Positions 26,617 through 35,878 of a stretch of 64,000 nucleotides of DNA are shown piece by piece. Origin of the DNA: Pantoea vagans (GTDB lineage: Bacteria; Pseudomonadota; Gammaproteobacteria; Enterobacterales; Enterobacteriaceae); NCBI RefSeq assembly GCF_001506165.1, contig NZ_CP011427.1, positions 1,860,001 to 1,924,000 of the forward strand, given 5' to 3'. The position numbers and the translations under genes were made by a program. Positions within the stretch are counted from its first letter, which is position 1; each line of letters opens with the position of its first letter. The notes under the pieces are model-generated. The model did not search any database. It was not told where the DNA came from and saw only the letters and a list, made by a program, of their open reading frames with translations.

Positions 26617-27263
26617 TATCGAATCCCCTTAGGAGTCAGCGCCGACTGCAAACGGTGCAGTAGCCAATCAAGTACAATTGCTAACAAACAAATCATCAGT
26701 GCGCCCGCAATTAACATGCGCACGTCGCTGCCGCTAATGCCATCAAGCAGTTGCAGACCCAGACCGCCTGCGCCAATCACGGCGGCGATCGCCATTACGC
26801 CAACGTTCATCACCACCGCAGTACGAATACCGCCAAAAATCACTGGCAATGCCATCGGAATCTCCACCCAGCGCAAGCGCTGCCAGAAGGTCATGCCAAT
26901 GCCGCGACCTGCTTCGCGCAAACCCGGCGACAAATTCTCCAGTGCTGTGTGGGTGTTGCGCACAATCGGCAGTAATGAGTAGAGGAACACCGCACAAATA
27001 GCGGGAAGTGCACCAATGCCCTGACCGATCATCGAGAACAGGGGGATCATCAGGCCAAACAGGGCGATGGTAGGAATGGTGAGCACAATAGTGGCAATGC
27101 CAAGAATCGGGGTAGCCAGCCATTTAAATCGCACAATCAAAATGCCCAGAGGGACGCCAACGATGATGGCGCATCCGACCGCCACCAGCACCAACCAGGT
27201 ATGCTGCCAGGTCAGAGCCATCAAGGTATGCCAATTGCCCATCATGTAATGCAAAGTATCCAT
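26616..27263 (-). CDS. osmW: Osmoprotectant ABC transporter permease (OsmW type)
   Basis: A 215-residue inner-membrane permease of the ProW/OpuC kind with about five to six hydrophobic segments. The cytoplasmic coupling loop is SLLPIVRNTHTALENLSPGLREAGRGIGMTFWQRLRWVEIP, which contacts the ATPase. It lies nine bases downstream of the binding-protein gene and overlaps the ATPase start. It should pair with the second permease encoded at 28216. Confidence 0.86.
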   Translation of the reverse strand: MDTLHYMMGNWHTLMALTWQHTWLVLVAVGCAIIVGVPLGILIVRFKWLATPILGIATIVLTIPTIALFGLMIPLFSMIGQGIGALPAICAVFLYSLLPIVRNTHTALENLSPGLREAGRGIGMTFWQRLRWVEIPMALPVIFGGIRTAVVMNVGVMAIAAVIGAGGLGLQLLDGISGSDVRMLIAGALMICLLAIVLDWLLHRLQSALTPKGIR

Positions 27264-27272
27264 GATGCCTCC

Positions 27273-28199
27273 TTACAGCAGGTTTTTAGATTTCAGGAAA
27301 TCACGCGCCACCTGCTCAGGGGACTGGTGATCAATATCGACACGTTTGTTCATCTCGGTAATCGCTTCATCAGTGATTAAAGGCGAGAGTTGATTCAGTG
27401 CCGCTTCCAGGCCGGGATGGCTGTCGAGTACGTCTTGGCGCACCACTGGCGTGACGTTGTAACTTGGGAAGAAGTGTTTGTCATCTTCCAGAACTTTGAG
27501 TTCAAAGCCTTTTACGCGGCCATCGGTGGTGTAAATCAAACCCGCATCGACAAAACCATCACGCACAGCGTTATAGACCAGGCCGGGGTCCATCTGACGA
27601 ATTTGCGGGCGATCCAGCGGCATGTTGTAGGCTTTCTGCAGCGGTTTCAGGCCATCCGAACGTCCAGAGAACTCCAAATCCAGCCCCAGCTTCCAGTTAT
27701 GATCGGGATCGTTCTTGCGTATCTCTTCCAGCTTCGCCACCAGCTGCGACATGGTGCTGATACCTTCTTTGTCAGCGCGGGCACGCGTCATAGCAAAAGC
27801 GTAGGTGTTGTTCATGGGCGCAGGATCGAGCCAGATTAAACCGAGTTTGGCATCAAGCTGTTTCACCGTTTTATAGGCTTCTTCAGAGGACATCGGTTTA
27901 TTGATGTGATTAAAGATGATCAGAGACGTACCGGTGTACTCCCAGGTCATATCAATCTGTTTATTGATCATCGCATTGCGACCAATGGTGGTGGCGATAT
28001 TGGTTTTCGGCACCACCTGAAAACCCTTCTTCTGTAGCCACATTACCGTCATCGCGGAAAGAATGTGCTGTTCGGTAAAGCTCTTGGTGGCCATGACAAT
28101 CGGTGTGGCTGCCGCAGCGGTCTGGCTGATAGCCAGTGTGGCGGCCAGTGCCAGCGCAGTGTGCCTGGCCCAGCGTGTTAAACAATGCATCTTACCCAT
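27273..28199 (-). CDS. osmX: Osmoprotectant-binding periplasmic protein (OsmX type)
   Basis: Periplasmic binding protein of the OpuAC/ProX superfamily, 308 residues. A signal peptide ends near SQTAAAA (about residue 32). The mature part has [55 protein letters not shown] and [23 protein letters not shown], the usual blocks of glycine betaine and choline binders. AAGGAG lies seven bases before the ATG at 28199; a GTG one codon upstream is less likely. Ligand is probably glycine betaine or a similar quaternary amine. Confidence 0.86.
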   Translation of the reverse strand: MGKMHCLTRWARHTALALAATLAISQTAAAATPIVMATKSFTEQHILSAMTVMWLQKKGFQVVPKTNIATTIGRNAMINKQIDMTWEYTGTSLIIFNHINKPMSSEEAYKTVKQLDAKLGLIWLDPAPMNNTYAFAMTRARADKEGISTMSQLVAKLEEIRKNDPDHNWKLGLDLEFSGRSDGLKPLQKAYNMPLDRPQIRQMDPGLVYNAVRDGFVDAGLIYTTDGRVKGFELKVLEDDKHFFPSYNVTPVVRQDVLDSHPGLEAALNQLSPLITDEAITEMNKRVDIDHQSPEQVARDFLKSKNLL

Positions 28200-28215
28200 C
28201 ACTTAGCTCCTTGTG

Positions 28216-28932
28216 TTAAGCCGCAGAGTGCGGGCTGAGGAAATGTCCCAATGCTGCCAGCAGCATATCGAGGATCAGGGCAAACAGCGCTGTTGCCACT
28301 GCACCGAGGATCAGGGTTGGGAAGTCATTGAGATAGATGCCAGGGAAAATCAGTTCGCCATAGCTGCTGGCACCAATCAGAAATGCCAGCGGCGCAGTAC
28401 CCACGTTAATCGCTGTGGCGATACGCACACCAGCCAGAATGACCGGCAAGGCATTGGGGATTTCCACCTGCATCAAACGTTGGAATTTGGTCATGCCGAT
28501 ACCGTTGGCGGCTTCAATCAGCGACGGCGGCACCGCGCTTAAGCCGGCATAGGTATTGCGCACAATCGGTAGTAATGAAGCGAGGAACAGGGCGATCAAT
28601 GCCGGACGATCACCAATGCCGACAATCACCATCGCCAGCGCCAATACGGCAAGCGGAGGCAGGGTATTACCGACATTGAAAATCTGCATCACATACTCAG
28701 CCCAACGGCGAGCAAAGGGGCGACTCAGTAAGATCCCGCTGGGAATGCCGACCAGCAGTGCGAAGAACATCGACCAGAAAACCAAAAACAGATGCTGCTG
28801 ACCCAGGTAAATCAGGTCTTCTTTACGGTCACGCAGGGTATTGAGTCCGATGCCCCAAACCAGCAGCGCAATCACCGCAACAATGGCCAGCAGTGCCAGC
28901 CCGGTTCGGCGGACGAGCGATGCATTTTGCAT
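28216..28932 (-). CDS. Osmoprotectant ABC transporter permease (OsmY type)
   Basis: The first gene of the unit: a 238-residue permease with about six hydrophobic segments and the coupling loop ASLLPIVRNTYAGLSAVPPSLIEAANGIGMTKFQRLMQVEIPNALPVI. The start at 28932 (MQNASLVRR) is preferred over an ATG seven codons upstream because GGGAGA is correctly spaced. It is the partner of the permease at 26616. No symbol is given because osmY also names an unrelated periplasmic protein. Confidence 0.85.
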   Translation of the reverse strand: MQNASLVRRTGLALLAIVAVIALLVWGIGLNTLRDRKEDLIYLGQQHLFLVFWSMFFALLVGIPSGILLSRPFARRWAEYVMQIFNVGNTLPPLAVLALAMVIVGIGDRPALIALFLASLLPIVRNTYAGLSAVPPSLIEAANGIGMTKFQRLMQVEIPNALPVILAGVRIATAINVGTAPLAFLIGASSYGELIFPGIYLNDFPTLILGAVATALFALILDMLLAALGHFLSPHSAA

Positions 28933-29316
28933 GCAAGTGTCTCCCTGATTCAAAAATTCGTTTGATATGGTGGTGCCATTCTCAGGATGTCAGCGTAACG
29001 CCTAAGACGTTGCGTACGAAAATCCTTCACCCTGTCAAAATGCAGATAAAATGACTCTTCCAGACTTCTTTCTCAGTGAATAACTGGAAAGAGGCTTTAA
29101 AAGCTATAGCAATGCTTACCGTAATGCGCCAGTTTTTACGTTAAAATCAGGCAGATAGAAAAGAGGCGAAAATGCGGTGAACCCGCATGAAATAAGGCAT
29201 CATCCAACAATAAAAAAAATTCATCGATATGGGTGACGTTGTCACAAATGGAAGCACGCAGAGGAAACTCATCTGGTGGAAAATCAGCTAGCCTTGAAGG
29301 TAAAAAAGGGAGACGT
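28933..29316. promoter_or_regulatory. Divergent promoter gap between the Osm operon and an MFS gene
   Basis: A gene-free, AT-rich stretch of 384 bases that must hold both promoters. I see no recognisable operator, riboswitch or small gene in it. Confidence 0.5.
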
Positions 29317-30777
29317 ATGACTGAAACTGCACAATTGAATACGGAACATCGCCACTGGATCCTCATCGCCTGCATGTTAGCCATGTTTATGGCGGCGATC
29401 GAAGTCACCATCGTTGCTACCGCTATGCCTACGATCATTGCTGAACTTGGCGGTTTTTCGCAGTTCGGCTGGGTATTCTCTATCTATCTGCTGACTCAGG
29501 CCGTGAGCGTACCTTTATACGGTCGACTGGCGGATATGTGGGGGCGGAAACGGTTATTTTTCATTGGTGTCTCGCTGTTTCTCATCGGTTCGGTGCTGTG
29601 CGGGTTTGCGCATACCATGACGTGGCTGATTCTGTTCCGTGCGTTTCAGGGCCTGGGTGCCGGGGCGATTATGCCGCTCACCACCACCATCGTGGCCGAT
29701 ATCTACTCACCCCGCGAACGCGCCAGCGTGCAGGGTTGGCTTTCAAGCGTGTGGGGCGTGGCGGCCATCATCGGACCCTTAAGTGGCGCCTGGCTGGTAC
29801 AGCATTTTAATTGGTCAGTCATTTTCTGGATAAATGTGCCGATCGGTTTGTTCTCCATCTTTCTGTTGGCAAAATTCCTGCCCGCGCGCGAACATCACAC
29901 AGGCGCGAAGCTCAATCTCACCGGCAGCTGCTGGCTGATGATATGCGTCACGGCACTGTTGGTGGCGCTGTTACAAGCGGATGCACTGGGTTACTGGCTG
30001 TTGGCATTTCTGCTATTAGCGCTGTTGGCCGGCTGGCAATTGAAGCAGCACGAACAGCGTGCTGCCGCGCCGCTGTTTCCCTTGGCCATCTGGCGTAGCC
30101 GATTGATTGTGGCGGGCAATGCCGGAAATCTGATTATTGGCGCCACCATGATGGGCATCAGCGCTTTTCTGCCAACGTGGATCCAAGGAATTAACGGTGG
30201 CACGCCGTTGCAGGCGGGAAGTGCGCTGGCGATGATGTCCATTGGCTGGCCGCTGGCGAGTACCCTCAGTGGCAGATTAATGCTGGTCACCTCGTATCGC
30301 TTCACTGCTCAACTGGGGGCCTTTTTACTCATCGCGGGCAGTGCACTGTTGCTGTTGTTACGCGCCGACAGCTCAATTATGCAGGCGGGGTTCACGGCAT
30401 TTGTGATTGGCACTGGCATGGGTATGACCAGCACCACTTTCCTGGTCTCGGTGCAGAACCATGCGCACTACGAAATTCGCGGCATCTGTACTGCATCAAT
30501 CATGTTTAGCCGCATGCTGGGTTCGGCGGTGGGCACGGCGCTGATGGGAGCGGTGCTGAATTTCAACCTTGCACTGCGTCTGCCGCAGGCCGACGATCCG
30601 ATGCAAAAAATCATGTCGCATGAGAGCCGTCAGGCACTGCCGGAAGGCACGCTGCATTACTGGATTGGTCAGATTGCCACGTCACTGCATTGGGTGTTTG
30701 TGGTCGCGCTGCTGATTGCCATGCTGACACTGTGGATTGCATGGCTGATGCCACGCCAAAGGCCGGAAGCCGAATAG
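29317..30777 (+). CDS. MFS multidrug efflux pump, DHA2 (EmrB/QacA) family
   Basis: A 486-residue inner-membrane antiporter with about 14 hydrophobic segments. Family marks are the first-segment motif MFMAAIEVTIVATAMPTI with an acidic residue in the membrane, motif A GRLADMWGRKRLF, motif B LFRAFQGLGAGAIMPL and motif C GVAAIIGPLSGAWL. The start at 29317 has GGGAGA; an earlier in-frame ATG at 29233 lacks one. No periplasmic adaptor gene is adjacent, so it probably works alone. The substrate is unknown. Confidence 0.85.
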   Translation: MTETAQLNTEHRHWILIACMLAMFMAAIEVTIVATAMPTIIAELGGFSQFGWVFSIYLLTQAVSVPLYGRLADMWGRKRLFFIGVSLFLIGSVLCGFAHTMTWLILFRAFQGLGAGAIMPLTTTIVADIYSPRERASVQGWLSSVWGVAAIIGPLSGAWLVQHFNWSVIFWINVPIGLFSIFLLAKFLPAREHHTGAKLNLTGSCWLMICVTALLVALLQADALGYWLLAFLLLALLAGWQLKQHEQRAAAPLFPLAIWRSRLIVAGNAGNLIIGATMMGISAFLPTWIQGINGGTPLQAGSALAMMSIGWPLASTLSGRLMLVTSYRFTAQLGAFLLIAGSALLLLLRADSSIMQAGFTAFVIGTGMGMTSTTFLVSVQNHAHYEIRGICTASIMFSRMLGSAVGTALMGAVLNFNLALRLPQADDPMQKIMSHESRQALPEGTLHYWIGQIATSLHWVFVVALLIAMLTLWIAWLMPRQRPEAE

Positions 30778-30781
30778 AAAA

Positions 30782-30800
30782 GGGCGGCTGAGTGCCGCCC
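30782..30800. repeat. GGCGGC hairpin between convergent genes
   Basis: GGGCGGC and GCCGCCC form a seven-base-pair stem with a five-base loop between the MFS gene and ynfD. It resembles the hairpins at 6010 and 41123 and may act as a weak bidirectional terminator. Confidence 0.55.
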
Positions 30801-30808
30801 GGTAAGCA

Positions 30809-31105
30809 TTACTGTGCAGGGGTATCTTGTGAGCTGCCTGCGCTGGCCGGAAGATTGCTTTCCGCATCACGGCCATTCTTCTTGTAGACGATTTTCTGAG
30901 TATCATTCTCGCAGTGGCCCACCACCTGACCGCCAGCCTGATCGGCCTGGTCATTGGGGACGATATCCAGCGAGAAGTCCGATTCGGCCACGCCATTATT
31001 AACAATCTTCTTACTGATATCGGCTTTAACGCTTTCACAGGATGCTTGGGCCAATACTGGCAGGGCCAGCATTGCCATCAATACAACGGCATTACGTTTT
31101 TTCAT
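30809..31105 (-). CDS. ynfD: DUF1161 periplasmic protein YnfD
   Basis: A 98-residue exported protein of unknown function. The signal peptide covers about residues 1-20 (ending LAQA); the mature part begins SCESVKADISKKIVNNGV and contains VPNDQADQAGGQVVGHCEND, the DUF1161 signature with two Cys that probably form a disulphide. The C-terminal tail is Ala/Ser rich. AAGGAG precedes the ATG at 31105; a GTG one codon earlier is unlikely. ynfB follows upstream on the same strand. In E. coli speG and ynfC stand between ynfB and ynfD; both are missing here. Confidence 0.85.
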   Translation of the reverse strand: MKKRNAVVLMAMLALPVLAQASCESVKADISKKIVNNGVAESDFSLDIVPNDQADQAGGQVVGHCENDTQKIVYKKNGRDAESNLPASAGSSQDTPAQ

Positions 31106-31157
31106 CACACTCTCCTTGGTTCTGAATTCCCATGAAAACTATAGCAGCAACAGCGAA

Positions 31158-31493
31158 TTAAGGTGCGACAGTACGCCCAGTGCGGCGATCAAGGCAACGT
31201 AGGGTATTGGGTTCCCAATAGGCGTTCACGTTGTAGCTCTTTTCACAGGCGTCACGGGTATCAAAAGCTTTGTCCGCTTTATCAAACTCTTTCTCCACAC
31301 GCGTATTGACCTTACCGCGCAGATTTTTCGTGTCATTCCATTGTTGCTGGCTTTGACGTGCCGCTTCATTGCTGGCAGCACTGTTACCATCTTCAATGAT
31401 CACGCGGTCAGTTTTAGCCACAGCCAATGGCGCGGTCAGCAGCACGCTGGAAGTCAATACGGCAGCCAGCAGGGCAGAAAACAGATTTTTCAT
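31158..31493 (-). CDS. ynfB: DUF1283 periplasmic protein YnfB
   Basis: A 111-residue exported protein of unknown function. The signal peptide ends near APLAVA (about residue 26). [36 protein letters not shown] and [20 protein letters not shown] match E. coli YnfB closely. The ATG at 31493 is preferred because AAGGA is six to seven bases in front, whereas an ATG two codons earlier is too close to it. It is divergent from ynfA, as in E. coli. Confidence 0.9.
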   Translation of the reverse strand: MKNLFSALLAAVLTSSVLLTAPLAVAKTDRVIIEDGNSAASNEAARQSQQQWNDTKNLRGKVNTRVEKEFDKADKAFDTRDACEKSYNVNAYWEPNTLRCLDRRTGRTVAP

Positions 31494-31623
31494 TGTCATT
31501 TCCTTAAGTTAACACCAGCACAGCCGCTTGGTCGGCTGTCACAACCATGGGCGTTAGTATATCATCGCTGCTTCTTTACTCACCAGCGGTGAGCCGTTTG
31601 TTTAACCTGGAGTGAACATTTTT

Positions 31624-31953
31624 ATGCTGGTGAAAACCACGTTGCTGTTTTTTATCACTGCGATTGCCGAAATTGTTGGCTGTTTCTTGCCGTGGCTGTG
31701 GTTGAAGAAAGGCATGACAGCATGGTTATTGATCCCTGCTGCTGCGAGCCTCGCCCTGTTTGTCTGGCTGCTGACGTTGCACCCGGCCGCCAGTGGACGT
31801 GTGTACGCGGCCTACGGCGGTGTCTACGTGATGACAGCACTCATCTGGCTGCGCGTGGTGGATGGCGTAAAGCTCAGTACCTGGGATTGGGTTGGCGCGC
31901 TGGTGGCATTCTGCGGGATGCTGATTATCGTCACGGGATGGGGTCGCGCATAG
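31624..31953 (+). CDS. ynfA: Small membrane protein YnfA (SMR-like)
   Basis: A 109-residue inner-membrane protein with four hydrophobic segments, related to small multidrug resistance pumps. [51 protein letters not shown] and [12 protein letters not shown] match E. coli YnfA. The membrane Glu in TAIAEIVG corresponds to the proton-coupling Glu of SMR proteins. The ATG at 31624 is chosen; a GTG four codons earlier would lie against its own ribosome site. Confidence 0.92.
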   Translation: MLVKTTLLFFITAIAEIVGCFLPWLWLKKGMTAWLLIPAAASLALFVWLLTLHPAASGRVYAAYGGVYVMTALIWLRVVDGVKLSTWDWVGALVAFCGMLIIVTGWGRA

Positions 31954-31973
31954 GGCACACGGCAGTGCGCCCT
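31952..31973. terminator. Hairpin between ynfA and ydfG
   Basis: AGGGCACAC and GTGCGCCCT form a nine-base-pair stem with one mismatch and a GGCA loop between two convergent genes. There is no strong T-run. Confidence 0.45.
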
Positions 31974-31983
31974 TGGGCATCGT

Positions 31984-32730
31984 TTAGCCTTTATGCACTT
32001 TCAAACCCGCGAGGGTCTGGGCCACGGGCATAATCTCTAATGTATTGATGTTAACGTGTTTAGGCAGGGTGGTTACCCAGTAAACGGCTTCAGTCACGTC
32101 TTCCGCGGTCAGTGCGGTAGTGCCTTCGTAAACCGCATCGGCGCGACCATCGTCACCTTTGAAACGCACGTTGGAGAACTCGGTGCCACCTACTAAACCA
32201 GGCTCAATATCGGTAACACGCAGCGCCGTGCCGTGTAAATCAGTGCGCAGGTTGAGGCTGAACTGACGGACGAAGGCCTTGGTTGCGCCATACACGTTAC
32301 CGCCCAGGTAAGGCCAGCTCCCCGCGATGGAGCCAATGTTGACGATATGACCAACATTGCGCTCCACCATGGCAGGCAGTACCGCGCGAGTCATGTACAC
32401 CAAGCCTTTGTTGTTGGTGTCGATCATATTTTCCCAGTCTTCGATATTGGCTTTGTGCGCCGGTTCAACACCCAACGCCAGGCCAGCGTTGTTCACCAGC
32501 ACATCAATATCGCGCCACTCAGCGGGCAGAGCTGCAATGGCTTCATCGATAGCAGCACGATTGCGCACATCCAACTGAACGGTATACAGATTGTCGCCAA
32601 GCTCATCTTTCAGCTCTTTTAAACGCTCAGCGCGGCGTCCGCTGGCGATCACCTTGTGACCTGTAGCAATGAAGCGGCGGGTGATACTTTGACCAAAACC
32701 AGCAGTAGCGCCGGTAACAAAAATAATCAT
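31984..32730 (-). CDS. ydfG: NADP-dependent 3-hydroxy acid / malonic semialdehyde reductase YdfG
   Basis: A short-chain dehydrogenase, 248 residues as in E. coli YdfG. It oxidises L-serine, L-allo-threonine and other 3-hydroxy acids and reduces malonic semialdehyde, a toxic intermediate of pyrimidine breakdown. The nucleotide motif TGATAGFG (6-13), NNAG, and the catalytic Ser with YGATK (GSIAGSWPYLGGNVYGATKAF) are present. In E. coli its neighbour is dcp; here guaD-xdhABC stands between them. Confidence 0.94.
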   Translation of the reverse strand: MIIFVTGATAGFGQSITRRFIATGHKVIASGRRAERLKELKDELGDNLYTVQLDVRNRAAIDEAIAALPAEWRDIDVLVNNAGLALGVEPAHKANIEDWENMIDTNNKGLVYMTRAVLPAMVERNVGHIVNIGSIAGSWPYLGGNVYGATKAFVRQFSLNLRTDLHGTALRVTDIEPGLVGGTEFSNVRFKGDDGRADAVYEGTTALTAEDVTEAVYWVTTLPKHVNINTLEIMPVAQTLAGLKVHKG

Positions 32731-32925
32731 CTCACTGTTCCTTAAACGATTTCAGGTTCTCAGCCACACCTTAGCATTAACCCTGACACCATGCTCATGA
32801 AAAGCCTAACCGGTGTGTTGCAGGATTCTTCGTGCACAAAAAGAGTGCGCTATTGCACCGGCATTGCGCAAAAAATCACGGGTCTTACTACGTTATCTCT
32901 GCGATTTACACTTTCATCACCAATA

Positions 32926-32969
32926 GCAACCGTTTGCCATTGTCAGCAAACGGTTGCGCATTCGTTTGC
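32926..32969 (+). promoter_or_regulatory. Three tandem PurR-like boxes upstream of guaD
   Basis: GCAACCGTTTGC (32926-32937), GCAAACGGTTGC (32946-32957) and GCATTCGTTTGC (32958-32969) differ from the PurR/LacI-family core GCAAACGTTTGC by one, one and two bases. The first two are exact reverse complements and so also form a 12-base-pair hairpin. Purine-responsive control of a purine-breakdown operon would make sense, but the protein that binds here is not known. The gap 32731-33110 carries no gene. Confidence 0.6.
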
Positions 32970-33018
32970 GAATTGATCCTGCCCTCAAAATCAATAAAAA
33001 TCACCTATTTTATTGAAA

Positions 33019-33040
33019 TAGAACAGTATTTTTTGTTCTA
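33019..33040. promoter_or_regulatory. TAGAACA/TGTTCTA inverted repeat upstream of guaD
   Basis: A perfect seven-base inverted repeat with an eight-base AT-rich spacer, about 70 bases before the guaD start and close to where the promoter should lie. Possible second operator, regulator unknown. Confidence 0.45.
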
Positions 33041-33110
33041 AGCTTTGGCATGTCCCTTGCAATTCACTTTCAAGGCAATTATCTGCAATGACATGTATCA
33101 AGGAACTTTT

Positions 33111-34439
33111 ATGCCTTACGCCTCTGAAACCCTGCTGCGCGCCAGCTTCTTTGACTTCACCGCCCTGGCTGCACAGCCCGATCAGATTGCGGCCAATGCA
33201 CGCTATCTTGAAGATGGCCTACTAACGCTGCGTGATGGCAAAGTGGTCGCGCTGGAAAGTTGGGAGATCGCAGAAGGGCGCGTTGATGCCGCTCAGGTGA
33301 TCGATCTGCGCGGTAAACTCATCGTGCCGGGCTTTGTCGACACCCACATCCACTATCCGCAAACAGAGATGATTGGGGCCTTTGGCGAGCAGCTACTGGA
33401 GTGGCTGAACCAATACACTTTCCCGGTCGAGAGCCAATATCACTGCCCGGACCACGCTGCGCAGATGTCCGCCTTCTTCTTGCAGCAGCTCTTGGCGAAT
33501 GGCACCACCAGTGCGCTGGTGTTTGGCACCGTCCACAAACAGTCCGTTGACGCCTTATTTAGCGCAGCGGAAAAGCTCGATATGCGATTGATCGCGGGCA
33601 AGGTGATGATGGATCGCAACGCGCCAGAGTATCTGACCGAAACCCCCGAAGAGAGTTATCAGCATACCCTGGAACTGATTGAGCGCTGGCACCAGCGTGG
33701 TCGGCTTAGTTATGCATTGACGCCGCGCTTTGCGCCAACGTCATCACCGGCGCTGCTGGAGAAGGTACGTCAGCTGCGTGAAGAGTTCCCTGATACCTGG
33801 CTGCACACACACCTCAGTGAGAACCAGCAGGAAATTGCCTGGGTGAACGAATTGTTCCCAGAGCACGACGGCTACCTTGATGTGTATCACCAGCATCAAC
33901 TGACCGGTAAGCGCAGTGTGTTTGCGCATTGCCTGCATCTGGAAGATCGCGAATGGCAATGCCTGCACGATACCGATTCCTCCATCGCATTCTGCCCCAC
34001 CTCCAATCTGTTCCTCGGCAGCGGGTTGTTCAACATCAAACGCTGCTGGCAGCAGGGTGTGCGCATGGGTATCGGAACCGATGTCGGCGCAGGTACCACT
34101 TTTAATATGCTGCAAACCCTGGGGGAGGCTTACAAAGTTGGGCAGTTGCAACAATACCGACTCAGTGCCTGTGAAGCCTTCTACCACGCCACACTGGGCG
34201 GGGCGCATGCGCTCGATTTAGATGACAAAATTGGTAACTTCAATCCCGGCAAAGAGGCCGATTTTGTGGTGCTCGATCCGGCGGTGTCACCGCTGCAAAA
34301 ATTACGCAGTGCCAACAGTAAAGACATCTGGGAACGCCTGTTTGTCATGATGACGCTGGGCGATGACCGCAATATTGCCCAAACCTGGCTGAGTGGCAAA
34401 CCCGTCTGGCAGCGGCATGGCGAGGAGATAACCGCATGA
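33111..34439 (+). CDS. guaD: Guanine deaminase
   Basis: Zinc amidohydrolase that turns guanine into xanthine and ammonia. It has 442 residues, with VDTHIHYPQTEMIG for the first metal pair, HTHLSEN, FAHCLHL, CPTSNLFLGSGLF and GIGTDVGAGT for the remaining metal and base-binding residues. The ATG at 33111 has AAGGA; an earlier in-frame start at 33045 gives an unlikely extension. The stop overlaps the xdhA start (ATGA), so the four genes guaD-xdhABC are one unit. Product xanthine feeds the xanthine dehydrogenase. Confidence 0.95.
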   Translation: MPYASETLLRASFFDFTALAAQPDQIAANARYLEDGLLTLRDGKVVALESWEIAEGRVDAAQVIDLRGKLIVPGFVDTHIHYPQTEMIGAFGEQLLEWLNQYTFPVESQYHCPDHAAQMSAFFLQQLLANGTTSALVFGTVHKQSVDALFSAAEKLDMRLIAGKVMMDRNAPEYLTETPEESYQHTLELIERWHQRGRLSYALTPRFAPTSSPALLEKVRQLREEFPDTWLHTHLSENQQEIAWVNELFPEHDGYLDVYHQHQLTGKRSVFAHCLHLEDREWQCLHDTDSSIAFCPTSNLFLGSGLFNIKRCWQQGVRMGIGTDVGAGTTFNMLQTLGEAYKVGQLQQYRLSACEAFYHATLGGAHALDLDDKIGNFNPGKEADFVVLDPAVSPLQKLRSANSKDIWERLFVMMTLGDDRNIAQTWLSGKPVWQRHGEEITA

Positions 34440-35878
34440 TCCAGTTTCTGCTCAACAACCGCCTGATCACCGAGACGGCTTTAGACCCCAATCTCACGGT
34501 GCTCAATTACCTGCGCAATCAGCAGCAGCGGCGCGGCACGAAGGAAGGTTGCGCGTCAGGAGACTGTGGTGCCTGCACGGTAACGCTGGGTAAAGTGGTA
34601 GCGGGGCGCATGCAGTATCAAACGGTCAACAGCTGCCTGACACTGGTGAGCAGTTTACAAGGCAAACAGTTGATTACCGTAGAAGATCTCAAGCAGGGGC
34701 GTGAACTGCACAGTGTGCAGCAGGCCATGGTGGATTGCCACGGCTCGCAATGCGGTTATTGTACGCCGGGGTTTGTCATGTCCATGTTTACCTTGCAAAA
34801 AAACAGTCAAGGCTGGAATCCGCACCATGCCGAACAGGCGCTGGCGGGCAATCTGTGCCGCTGTACCGGCTATCGACCGATTATGGCAGCGGCGCAGCAG
34901 GCGTGTGAGCAGCCAGTAGCAGATGCATTTACAGCTGATGAAACCGCGCTGGTACAGCGGCTTCAGGCATTGAACAACACAGAAGTGCAAACCCTTGAAG
35001 CCAACGGCAGCCGCTGTTTTGTGCCAAAAACGCTGGCGCAGTTAGCCGCGCTGTATGAGCAGCATCCTGACGCGCGTTTGCTGGCGGGCGGCACTGATCT
35101 GACTTTGCAAATTACCCAGCAGTATCAACGTCTGCCATTGTTGATCGCCTTAGAGCAGGTGCAGGAATTAGCCGAGTGCAGCGAAGATGAGGACACGTTC
35201 CGGCTGGGAGCGGCCGCGCCGCTGCATCTCTGTTACCACTTCCTGACCGACAAAATCCCGGCTTTTAGCGCCACACTCGAGCGTTTTGCGTCACTGCAAA
35301 TTCGCAATCAGGGCACGCTGGGCGGCAACATCGGTAATGCTTCACCGATTGGCGACTGTGCGCCGATGCTGCTGGCGTTGAATGCGCGTTTGGCCCTGCA
35401 GAAAGGAAAAGTGATGCGTGAGGTGCCACTCGACCAGTTCTTCATCGGCTATCGGCAAACGGTGCTGCAGGCGGGGGAGTTTATTCACTCCATCATCATT
35501 CCAAAAGTGACGGTGTCACATGACTTTAGCGCATGGAAGGTGGCTAAACGACTGGATGATGATATCTCTGCGGTGTTTGTCGCCATCAACATTCAGGTGG
35601 AAGACGGCGTGGTACAGCAAGCACGACTGGGCTTTGGTGGCATGGCCGCCACCCCAAAACGTGCTCTGGCTGCTGAAGACGCGTTGAATGGGATGCCATT
35701 AAATCAAGCCAGTATCGAAAAAGCCTGCGCTGCACTCAGTCAGGATTTTCAGCCCTTGAGCGATTTTCGCGCCAGCGCAGACTATCGCTTGCAGGTGGCG
35801 CGCAATCTCTTGCGCCGCTATTACGCCCAGATCACGGGCGAACTGACTATCACGGAGGTGGCGCGTTATGTCTCATAA
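34436..35878 (+). CDS. xdhA: Xanthine dehydrogenase small subunit (2Fe-2S and FAD)
   Basis: Electron-transfer subunit of xanthine dehydrogenase, which converts xanthine to urate. It has 480 residues. The first [2Fe-2S] cluster ligands are Cys39, Cys44, Cys47 and Cys67; the second are Cys106, Cys109, Cys141 and Cys143 (QCGYCTPGF and CRCTGYRP). The FAD domain begins near residue 215 with LLAGGTDLTLQI and includes RNQGTLGGNIGNASPIGD. The start overlaps guaD by four bases and the end overlaps xdhB by eleven. Confidence 0.95.
   Translation: MIQFLLNNRLITETALDPNLTVLNYLRNQQQRRGTKEGCASGDCGACTVTLGKVVAGRMQYQTVNSCLTLVSSLQGKQLITVEDLKQGRELHSVQQAMVDCHGSQCGYCTPGFVMSMFTLQKNSQGWNPHHAEQALAGNLCRCTGYRPIMAAAQQACEQPVADAFTADETALVQRLQALNNTEVQTLEANGSRCFVPKTLAQLAALYEQHPDARLLAGGTDLTLQITQQYQRLPLLIALEQVQELAECSEDEDTFRLGAAAPLHLCYHFLTDKIPAFSATLERFASLQIRNQGTLGGNIGNASPIGDCAPMLLALNARLALQKGKVMREVPLDQFFIGYRQTVLQAGEFIHSIIIPKVTVSHDFSAWKVAKRLDDDISAVFVAINIQVEDGVVQQARLGFGGMAATPKRALAAEDALNGMPLNQASIEKACAALSQDFQPLSDFRASADYRLQVARNLLRRYYAQITGELTITEVARYVS

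Noticed and set aside
32791..33041. Short frames upstream of guaD as a leader peptide
   Set aside because: Neither has a good ribosome site; the region is better explained by operator boxes and promoter.
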